Below, one piece after another: positions 27,288 to 35,026 of a stretch of DNA of 41,894 nt. The position numbers were made by a program, and so were the translations under genes. The stretch is from Acidobacteriota bacterium (lineage in GTDB: Bacteria; Acidobacteriota; UBA6911; RPQK01; DATIPO01): assembly GCA_035471785.1 (NCBI GenBank), contig DATIPQ010000127.1, forward strand, positions 1-41,894, in the 5' to 3' direction. Positions within the stretch are counted from its first letter, which is position 1, and each line of letters starts with the position of its first letter. The notes under the pieces were generated by a model. The model had not been told where the DNA came from and made no database searches. It was given only the letters and a program-made list of their open reading frames with translations.

Positions 27288-30200
27288 ATGTCCGACGAAA
27301 GACCATCTCTGCTTCACCAGGCCTTCGAGATCCGGGCCGCCCGCACTCCTGACCGGATAGCTGTGTCTTTCGCCGGCGCCTCGCTCAGCTATCGGCAATT
27401 GAACCGGCATGCCAACCGCCTGGCCCATCACTTGCGCTCTCAAGGCGTAGGACCCGACGACCGGGTGGGCATCCTGCTGGAACGCTCGGCCGACTGGATC
27501 TGGGCCGTACTGGGCATTCTCAAAGCCGGAGCCGCCTATCTTCCTCTCGACGTGGCCTGGCCCAAGGCCCGCTTGCAGGCGGTGGCCCGCGAAACGGGGA
27601 TGGCCAAGCTTGTGACCCGAGAAGCATGGGCTTTGAAGTGCGGCTATCCGTCCGACCTTTGCTGCCGGCTGGAAACCCTTGAAGAAGACCCCGGACGCTG
27701 GCCCGCTCGCAACCCGCAAACGCCTGCCGACGACCGCAACCTGGCCTACGTCATCTGCACCTCGGGTTCCACCGGCCCACCCAAGGGGGTCATGGTCGAG
27801 CACCGTTCGGTGATGAACCTGCTGCGGGCCTTGCAGGAAGCCGTCTACGGCCCGCGCCGGCAACTGCGCATCGGACTCAACGGTCCGCTGGCCTTCGACA
27901 CCTCGGTCAAGCAACTCATCCAACTGTGCCGGGGACATACGCTTCACGTCCTCCCCGAAGAGGCCCGCCAGGATCCCCGACGGCTGGCCGACTTCCTCGC
28001 CGATTCGGCGCCGGACGTCCTCGACTGCACGCCTACACAACTGGCCGCCTGGCTTTCCCAGGGCTGCCTTGAGGCGGGCGCTGGTTGGAGGGGAACCCTG
28101 CTGGTGGCCGGCGAAGCGATCCAGGCCGACCTGTGGTCGCGCCTCCTCGGCCTCCGGGGATGCCCCAGCTACAACCTCTATGGCCCCACCGAGTGCACCG
28201 TGGACGCTTCGGTGTGCCGAATCGACGGCGGGCCCGCCCGCCCCAGCATCGGCAAGGCCGTGGCCGCCACCCGCATCGACCTCCTGGACGACTCGCTACG
28301 GCCGGTCACGCCCGGAGCCGAGGGCGAGATCTGCATCGCCGGCGCCGGAGTGGCGCGCGGATACCTGCGGCGGCCGGCACTGACCGCCCAGCGCTTCCTT
28401 CCCGATCCCTCGGCCGAGGTGCCGGGTTCGCGACTCTATGCCAGCGGAGACTGGGCCAGGCAGGGCCCCCAGGGCGAGCTGGAGTTTCTGGGCAGGCGCG
28501 ACGAACAGGTCAAACTGAGGGGAGTACGCATTGAGCTGGGAGAGATCAGGGCGGCTGCCCAGGAACTGCCGGGAGTGCGCCAGGCGGCGGTGCTGCTGCG
28601 CAGCGGCCAGCAGAGGCAGAAGTGCCTGGTGGCCTATCTGGTGCCGCAGGGGACCCCAGCCGATCTCGACCGCCTGCGCCGGCTCTTGCGCGAGCGCTTG
28701 CCCGACTACATGATGCCCTCGGCCCTGATGTGGATCGAGGAACTGCCGCTGACCCCAAACGGCAAGCTCGACCGAGAGGCCCTGCCCTTCCCCGAAACCT
28801 CAAAGCGGCCCTTCCGGCCGCCGCGGACGCCCCTGGAAGAGACCCTGGCCGCCGTTTGGAGCGAGGTGCTGGGTCGGTCTGAGGTGGGGATCGATGACAG
28901 CTTTTTTCAACTGGGAGGACATTCGCTGCTTCTCGGCCAGGCGGCGGCGCGCATACGTGACGTCATGGGCCGCGAAGTGCCGCTGGACGTGCTCTTCGAG
29001 AGGGAAACCGTGTCTCAACTGGCGGGCTGGATGGAGCAAGCTCCCGAGTCCGCCGCCGGACCCCTTTGGCCCCCTGTCGAGGCGCATCCGAGGCGTCCTC
29101 ACGATCCCGTTTCCGCGGCCCAGGAGGGGATCTTCTTCCTGCAGAGGCTGGCTCCGGCTAATGTCGCCTACCTGGCCCTGTCGGTGATCCGCTTTCGGGG
29201 TCCGCTGCAGGCCGCCGCACTGCAAAAGGCACTGACTGAAATCGTTCGCCGCCATGAGATCTACCGCACCACCTTCACTTCCATCGAAGGGCGCCCCCGC
29301 CAGGTCGTGCATCCGCCCTGGCAAGTCGAGTTGCCTCTGCTCGATCTCAGCGGCGACGGCGAACAGGCCCAAGCCGGATTCGAGGACTTCCTGAAGAGCC
29401 AGGGCCGCAGCGCTGTCGACGTGGGCAAGCTGCCGCTGGTGCGCTGGACGCTGGTCAAGCTGGGGTCGCGACGCCATGCCCTGGTGCATCTCGAGCATCA
29501 CCTCCTCACCGACGGCTGGTCCTTCACCGTCTTCGTGCGCGAACTGCGCGACCTCTATACTGCCTTCCAGCGCGGACAGCCCTCGCCTCTGCAGAAGCTG
29601 CCCGTCCAGTTCGCCGACTTCTGCCGATGGCAGCGGGCTTGGCTGAAGAGCGGAGAGGCCCGCAGGCAACTGAATTACTGGAAGGAGCGGGTGGCCGGCG
29701 CCAAGCCGGTTCTCGACCTGCCCCTGGACCGGCCCCGGCCCGGTTCCCAGAGCTTCAGGGGCGCGATGCTGCGCTTCCGCATCCCCTCAGATCTGGCCGA
29801 GCGGTTGCGTCAGGCAGCGAGGCGCGAGAACGCCACCCTGTTCATGTTCATGCTGGCGGCCTTCTTCGCCCTGCTGAGGCGGTTGACGGGCCAGAACGAC
29901 ATCAGCCTGGGCACCGGCATCGCCAATCGCCGCCGCCGCGAGGCGGAGTCCCTCATCGGCATGATCATCAACACCCTGGTGCTGCGCCTCGAGCTGCCGG
30001 GCGATCCCACCCTGCGCCAACTGCTGCGCCAGGTGCGCCGCATCACCCTGGAGGCTTATGCCCATCAGGACTTCCCCTTCAACTCGCTGGTGGAAGCCCT
30101 TCAGCCCCGGCGCGATCTGAGCCTCAACCCGCTCTTTCAGGCCGCCTTCAATTTTCATGACTCGCCGCTTCCCGGCCTCGGTTGGCCGCCCCTCGAGGTA

Positions 30201-32276
30201 GAGGTCGAAGAGGTGCTCGACAATGGCTCTTCCAAGTTCGACATGAATCTGATCGTCATCCCCCGCGGACGCCGCCACGAGTCGCAGGGAGGGCTGACCG
30301 TCGTCTGGGAATACAACACCGACCTCTTCGAACGCCCTACCATCGAACGCTTCTTCGAGCGCTATCGCCGCCTCCTCCAGGCCCTGCTGGAGCAGCCGGA
30401 CGAGCGCCTCTCCGAGCTTGACCTGGTGAGCCGGGAGGAGCGGCGCCAGATGAGGCGCTGGAACCAGACCCGCAGCCCCTATCCGCAGGCTTGCGTCCAC
30501 CACCTGGCGGCCCAGACGGCCCGGCGAATTCCCGACGGCCTGGCGCTCGAATCGGCGGGCCAGTCGCTGACCTACGCCGCCCTCGACCGCTGCAGCGGAC
30601 GCCTGGCCGGGGGCCTGAGCCGGCTCGGGGCCGGGCCAGGCTCGGTGGTGGCGGCGTGCCTGGGACGCTCGATTCTTCTGCCGCTGGGACTGCTGGCCGT
30701 GATGAAGGCGGGAGGCGCGTACCTGCCCCTCGACGCCGACCATCCCAAAGCCCGCCTGCGTTCCATCCTCAGGGACGCCGGCGCTTCGTTGCTGCTGGCC
30801 GATTCGACCTCGCCCCCCTCGGTGGAAGATTGCGGCGTGCCCGTCGTCAGGGTGGAGGAACTGCTGGAAGAGACGCGAGATGGACAGGTCCGCCGAGGAG
30901 CGGAAGCCGGCCTCGACGATCCCGCCTACCTCATCTACACCTCCGGCTCCACCGGACGTCCCAAGGGAGTCATGGTCACCCATCGCAACCTGATCAACCT
31001 GCTGGCCTCCCTGCGGACTCTCTTCGCCACCCGCGAGGGGGAACGGATCTTCGCCCTCACCAACCTGACCTTCGACATCGCCGCCCTGGAGCTTTTCCTG
31101 CCTCTGATCGTGGGGGCCAAGTGCTGCCTGGCTTCCCGTCCGCTCAGCGCAGGGCAAAGCGTGGTGGAAGAGATGAGCCGATGCGACCCCGACCTGGTGC
31201 AGGCCACTCCGTCAGGATGGCGGGCGCTGCTGGAGTTGGGCTGGAAAGGCGGAGAGTCCATCACCGCCCTCTCGGGTGGAGAGGCGCTGCCTCCCTCCCT
31301 GGCCCGTCGGTTGCTGGAGCGCAGCGCCGAGTCCTGGAACCTCTACGGCCCCACCGAAACCACCATCTGGTCGACGGCCCACCAACTGAACGGCCCACAG
31401 GCCTCGGTGCCCATCGGACGGCCTCTGGCCAACACCGAGATCTTCGTCCTCGACCCCAATCTGCGGCGGACGCCCATGGGTGTGGCAGGAGAATTGGCGA
31501 TCGGCGGAGAAGGCGTGGCCCTGGGCTATTTGAAACGGCCCGCCCTGACGGCGGCGGCCTTTGTGCCCGACCCCTACGCGTCCTCGCCGGGACGGCGCAT
31601 GTACCGGACAGGAGACCTGGTGCGGCTGCGCTTGGACGGCAACCTGGACTTCATCGGACGCAGGGACCACCAGGTCAAGGTGCGCGGTTTCCGCATCGAA
31701 CTGGGCGAAATCGAAAGCGCCTTGACCGACCACGAGGAAGTGGCGGCCGCCGTGGTCACGGCCCCTTCCCGGGGTCCCGGCGAGGACGGACTGGTGGCCT
31801 ACCTGGTAGGACGGCGTGATCTCTCTCCGCGCCGACAGGAACTGGTGGCCGCAAGTGTGGCCGAGGCTCTCAAAGAGCGACTCCCCGACTACATGATCCC
31901 CGCCATCATGATGTGGCTGGAGGAACTGCCCCTGACCCCCAACGGAAAAGTCAACCGGGCCGCGCTGCCCGCTCCCGAGGCCGCCCGCCAGCAGTCCTTC
32001 GCGGCTCCCCGCACTCAGGCCGAGTCGGCCCTGGCGGCCATCTGGTCGGAAGTTTTGGGACAGGATCAGATCGGCATCCACGACAACTTCTTCGGCCTGG
32101 GAGGACATTCCTTCTCGGCCATGCAGGTGATCTCGCGCGTCTACCGCGATCTGCAAGTGGACCTGCCCTTGCAGACCATTTTTGAACAACCGGTACTGGC
32201 CGACTGCGCGTCGGCCATCGAGGCCCGAACCGGCGCCCACGGCCGGCCGCAGCCTGAAGCCGATCTCTTCTTTTAA
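27288..32276 (+). CDS. NRPS, A-T-C-A-T (predicted Glu-Gly), no C domain for its first module
   Basis: 1662 aa from the ATG at 27288, where NRPS-like sequence begins; the frame is open from 27204 but the extra 28 residues look non-coding. A7 covers about 10-500 (TSGSTGPPKG near 159, NLYGPTECT near 295, NGKLDR near 491), with pocket D-T-K-D-L-A-L-V-D. The Lys at 239 with the two Asp residues is typical of Glu-activating domains. T7 has LGGHS (Ser near 543). C8 covers about 590-1030 with HHLLTDGWS near 740. A8 covers about 1060-1570 (TSGSTGRPKG near 1218, NLYGPTETT near 1351), with pocket D-I-L-Q-L-G-L-I-W, the standard Gly code. T8 ends the protein (LGGHS, Ser near 1604). The lack of a C domain before Glu means this is either a second initiation point or depends on the free-standing C domain encoded downstream. 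Confidence 0.95.
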   Translation: MSDERPSLLHQAFEIRAARTPDRIAVSFAGASLSYRQLNRHANRLAHHLRSQGVGPDDRVGILLERSADWIWAVLGILKAGAAYLPLDVAWPKARLQAVARETGMAKLVTREAWALKCGYPSDLCCRLETLEEDPGRWPARNPQTPADDRNLAYVICTSGSTGPPKGVMVEHRSVMNLLRALQEAVYGPRRQLRIGLNGPLAFDTSVKQLIQLCRGHTLHVLPEEARQDPRRLADFLADSAPDVLDCTPTQLAAWLSQGCLEAGAGWRGTLLVAGEAIQADLWSRLLGLRGCPSYNLYGPTECTVDASVCRIDGGPARPSIGKAVAATRIDLLDDSLRPVTPGAEGEICIAGAGVARGYLRRPALTAQRFLPDPSAEVPGSRLYASGDWARQGPQGELEFLGRRDEQVKLRGVRIELGEIRAAAQELPGVRQAAVLLRSGQQRQKCLVAYLVPQGTPADLDRLRRLLRERLPDYMMPSALMWIEELPLTPNGKLDREALPFPETSKRPFRPPRTPLEETLAAVWSEVLGRSEVGIDDSFFQLGGHSLLLGQAAARIRDVMGREVPLDVLFERETVSQLAGWMEQAPESAAGPLWPPVEAHPRRPHDPVSAAQEGIFFLQRLAPANVAYLALSVIRFRGPLQAAALQKALTEIVRRHEIYRTTFTSIEGRPRQVVHPPWQVELPLLDLSGDGEQAQAGFEDFLKSQGRSAVDVGKLPLVRWTLVKLGSRRHALVHLEHHLLTDGWSFTVFVRELRDLYTAFQRGQPSPLQKLPVQFADFCRWQRAWLKSGEARRQLNYWKERVAGAKPVLDLPLDRPRPGSQSFRGAMLRFRIPSDLAERLRQAARRENATLFMFMLAAFFALLRRLTGQNDISLGTGIANRRRREAESLIGMIINTLVLRLELPGDPTLRQLLRQVRRITLEAYAHQDFPFNSLVEALQPRRDLSLNPLFQAAFNFHDSPLPGLGWPPLEVEVEEVLDNGSSKFDMNLIVIPRGRRHESQGGLTVVWEYNTDLFERPTIERFFERYRRLLQALLEQPDERLSELDLVSREERRQMRRWNQTRSPYPQACVHHLAAQTARRIPDGLALESAGQSLTYAALDRCSGRLAGGLSRLGAGPGSVVAACLGRSILLPLGLLAVMKAGGAYLPLDADHPKARLRSILRDAGASLLLADSTSPPSVEDCGVPVVRVEELLEETRDGQVRRGAEAGLDDPAYLIYTSGSTGRPKGVMVTHRNLINLLASLRTLFATREGERIFALTNLTFDIAALELFLPLIVGAKCCLASRPLSAGQSVVEEMSRCDPDLVQATPSGWRALLELGWKGGESITALSGGEALPPSLARRLLERSAESWNLYGPTETTIWSTAHQLNGPQASVPIGRPLANTEIFVLDPNLRRTPMGVAGELAIGGEGVALGYLKRPALTAAAFVPDPYASSPGRRMYRTGDLVRLRLDGNLDFIGRRDHQVKVRGFRIELGEIESALTDHEEVAAAVVTAPSRGPGEDGLVAYLVGRRDLSPRRQELVAASVAEALKERLPDYMIPAIMMWLEELPLTPNGKVNRAALPAPEAARQQSFAAPRTQAESALAAIWSEVLGQDQIGIHDNFFGLGGHSFSAMQVISRVYRDLQVDLPLQTIFEQPVLADCASAIEARTGAHGRPQPEADLFF

Positions 32277-32359
32277 ACGACCACGTCGGCCGCTCTCTTG
32301 AGGCCGACCCGGATACGGGCCAACCCAGCGCCTTCAAGCGTTCCTGAGCCCGGCCAAGA

Positions 32360-33592
32360 ATGAGGCAGATGAACCTGGAAGGCATGTCGGAACCCGCTCG
32401 CGCCGGACTGGAACGCAAGATTGTTGATCTCTTCCGACGCTGTTTTTCGCGCGAAGACATCGCTGTCGACGATAATTTCTTCGTGCTGGGAGGGGACTCG
32501 CTGCAAGCCACGCGCCTTCTCACCCGGTTGCGCGAGGAGGTGGGAGCCGAGCTCTCGCCGGACGCGATGTTCACCCACCCGACGCCGCGGGCTCTGGCCG
32601 AAGCCGTCAAATCCTCCGGCGAGTCGCGGGAAATGCTGGGCGGCTCCAGCCTGGTGGCCCTCAACCGCGGCCGGGAAGGGGAGAGGCCCATCTACTGGCC
32701 TCATCCCACCAGCGGGAATCCCTGGGCCTATCGGGATCTGGCCGAGGCGGCCCGCTTCAAACGTCCTCTCTACGCCCTGCGCGCTCCCGACCTGGACTGG
32801 GAGCGGGACGTGCTCTCCATGGAGGGAATGACCGAGCACTACTTGACCGAGATCCGCCGCCTGCAGCGGCGCGGACCCTACTCCCTGGCCGGATTTTCAT
32901 TCGGAGGGAACCTGGCCTTCGAGATCGCCAACCGACTGGTGGCGGACGGGCAGCAGGTGGAGCATCTGGTCATGATCGATACCGCCGGGCCGGAAAGCCT
33001 TTGGACCCGGCTGACCAGGCCGGAACGCCTTCTGACTCCCGTCCGGCGCCTGCTCTGCCGCATGGGGGCGACCGGCACACGCATCATGGACGCCTTCGGC
33101 TATGACTCCATTATGGGACGGGTTTTCGATTGCCTCACCACCGGACCTTTGCGGGAAGACGAAGTGCGCTGGGTGATTCAAGTGACCTTGCCCGATTTCG
33201 CCAGCAGGCATGATTTGCAGGCCCTCTCTCTGAGGGAGCTGTGCGACGTGGTCCTCGATCACTTCGGTCCCTTGCTCTCGAGCTCGCAGTGGGAGCATCT
33301 GATCCGCCGCGGCCCTGCCGACGACGCGCTGGTGATGGTCAAGGCGCAGAAGGTGTGGGCCAAGAACTACTGGCTTTCTCTGCGGCATCGCCCCAACACC
33401 AGGTATCCCGGCACCATCGTCCTCTATGCCAGCCAGGACAACCAGGATGTCCTGCGCTGGCGGCGCTACACCAGCCGTCCCCTGGACGTCCGGCGGGTGG
33501 CCATTCCCAAGCGGTCCCACATCCGCTTCATCGACGAGGAAAACCTGCATCACTTCATCGATGATCTGAAGCATCTTCTCGAGTCCTCATGA
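32360..33592 (+). CDS. Carrier protein-thioesterase (T-TE) didomain
   Basis: 410 aa. Residues about 15-90 are a peptidyl carrier domain with LGGDS (Ser 47). After a linker comes a type-I NRPS thioesterase (about 105-405) with nucleophile Ser about 180 in GFSFGG, the strand-end Asp in MIDTAGP and the catalytic His in SHIRFIDEE. It would release the finished peptide by hydrolysis or cyclisation. It is unusual as a separate protein with its own carrier domain and no A domain. T8 (Gly) at the end of the previous gene must hand the chain to this T9, or T9 carries something loaded in trans. The ATG at 32360 is the first of three close candidates (also 32369 and 32384), none with a strong ribosome-binding site. 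Confidence 0.92.
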   Translation: MRQMNLEGMSEPARAGLERKIVDLFRRCFSREDIAVDDNFFVLGGDSLQATRLLTRLREEVGAELSPDAMFTHPTPRALAEAVKSSGESREMLGGSSLVALNRGREGERPIYWPHPTSGNPWAYRDLAEAARFKRPLYALRAPDLDWERDVLSMEGMTEHYLTEIRRLQRRGPYSLAGFSFGGNLAFEIANRLVADGQQVEHLVMIDTAGPESLWTRLTRPERLLTPVRRLLCRMGATGTRIMDAFGYDSIMGRVFDCLTTGPLREDEVRWVIQVTLPDFASRHDLQALSLRELCDVVLDHFGPLLSSSQWEHLIRRGPADDALVMVKAQKVWAKNYWLSLRHRPNTRYPGTIVLYASQDNQDVLRWRRYTSRPLDVRRVAIPKRSHIRFIDEENLHHFIDDLKHLLESS

Positions 33593-33607
33593 AGAAAGGC
33601 CGCCGAC

Positions 33608-34993
33608 ATGTGTGAGAAGGGCGTTTCGCGCCTGGCAATCGCATCCAAAGACGAAGAAGGCTTCCCGCCAGGCCGGCTCTCCTACAGCGAAGAGTTGCTC
33701 TGGCTGAGCGGGCAAAACCGCATCAAGATGCCGGTCTTCATCGAGTGCCCGCTCCATCTTTCCCTGGTGGTCCGCCTGCGGGGTCGTCTCGATGAGCGGG
33801 CGCTGAGAAAGAGTCTGGACGAAATCGTCCGCCGCCACTCGGTTCTCAGATGCCGCTTTCCCGAGGGCGAGGGAGGCCCGGTCCGGGTGATCGAGCCCCA
33901 CTCCGGCGTCCGCCTCCCGCGCCATGACTTGACTTCGGCGGCCCGCGCCGAACGGTCGCGCCGCACCGAGCGGCTGCTGGACGAGCACGTGAGCGCCGCC
34001 TTCGATTTGCAGCAGGGTCCCCTCTGGCGGGCGCTCCTGCTGCGCGTCGATTCCGATGCTCACATTTTGGCCGTCACCGTCCATCACATCGTCTTCGATG
34101 GAAGGTCGCGGCAGGTCCTTGCCCGCGAGCTATCGGCTCTCTACGCCCACTTCAAAGGGGATGAGCAGCAGGCGCTGGAGGATCCTCCGGCCCAGTATCC
34201 CGACTACGCCCGCTGGCAGCGTCAGCGCCTGGACCAGGCCGCTCTGGCCCGTCTGACCCGGGCCTGGAAATCGCGCCTGGCGGGGGCCGATGCGGCGGGC
34301 CTCGGCGATCAACGCCTTGAGGCGTCCGCTCAGGAGGTTGCCTCTTGCCGCTTTGCCCTGAGCGAGCAGCGCACCGCTGCCCTCAAGGATTTGAGCCGCC
34401 ATCAGGCGGTCACGCCGGCCATCGGCCTCTTCAGCCTCTACTGCCTCTTTCTCCACAAGATCGGCGGCCCTCGCGACCTCCTGGTGGGGCTTCCTCTCTC
34501 AGACCGGCGCCGTCGCGAGTTCGAGGACCTGATCGGACTCTTCACCAACGTCATGGTGGTGCGGGCCGATATGAGCGGCGATCCCGACTTCCTCAGCTTG
34601 TTGAAGCGGCTGCGGACGTCCCTGCAGCAGGCCTACGGCCAGCAGGAACTGCCCTACTGGCACTTCCTCAGCCAGCGGCAGGAAGGGCAAGCGGCAGAGT
34701 CGCCCTACCGTTTCGTCTTCAACTACATGAACCGTGCCCCCGCCATTGCCCTCGAGCTACCGGACTTGCGGGCCGAGATCCTCGACGTCGGCAATCGTCC
34801 GCCGGGCTTGGCCGATCTCAGCCTCTTCGTGCAGGACGCCGGGGAGACCCTCTCTTGCCGCCTGTGGTCCAAACCCGGCCTCTTTACCTCCGGCCAGGTC
34901 AAGCGCCTGGCGGAGCAGTTTCAGGAATTGACTTCGTTGGTGGCTGATCTGCCCGCCCATCGGCTCAGCGATTACATGCTCAGCACTTCCTGA
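33608..34993 (+). CDS. Free-standing NRPS condensation domain
   Basis: 461 aa, one complete condensation domain and nothing else. It has the opening SYSEELLWL, RRHSVLRCRF, the active-site motif HHIVFDGRS (near 159; Arg replaces the usual Trp), LVGLPLSDRRRREFEDLIGL and FVFNYMN. GAAAGG upstream supports the ATG at 33608, 15 bases after the T-TE gene. Stand-alone C domains act in trans on carrier-bound substrates. Here the clear vacancy is the missing C domain in front of the Glu module (27288 gene); transfer from T8 to T9 on the T-TE protein is the other candidate, as is amide formation with a free amine. The catalytic His and Asp are present, so it is probably active. Confidence 0.92.
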   Translation: MCEKGVSRLAIASKDEEGFPPGRLSYSEELLWLSGQNRIKMPVFIECPLHLSLVVRLRGRLDERALRKSLDEIVRRHSVLRCRFPEGEGGPVRVIEPHSGVRLPRHDLTSAARAERSRRTERLLDEHVSAAFDLQQGPLWRALLLRVDSDAHILAVTVHHIVFDGRSRQVLARELSALYAHFKGDEQQALEDPPAQYPDYARWQRQRLDQAALARLTRAWKSRLAGADAAGLGDQRLEASAQEVASCRFALSEQRTAALKDLSRHQAVTPAIGLFSLYCLFLHKIGGPRDLLVGLPLSDRRRREFEDLIGLFTNVMVVRADMSGDPDFLSLLKRLRTSLQQAYGQQELPYWHFLSQRQEGQAAESPYRFVFNYMNRAPAIALELPDLRAEILDVGNRPPGLADLSLFVQDAGETLSCRLWSKPGLFTSGQVKRLAEQFQELTSLVADLPAHRLSDYMLSTS

Positions 34994-35026
34994 GCCGTCC
35001 GACCCAATCAGGAGACCAACCGCTTT

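Noticed and set aside
32285-32308. Hairpin GTCGGCC/GGCCGAC after the Glu-Gly synthetase
   Set aside because: A 7-base stem with a 10-base loop and no T-run is expected by chance in GC-rich DNA, and the next gene is co-directional, so I do not call a terminator.
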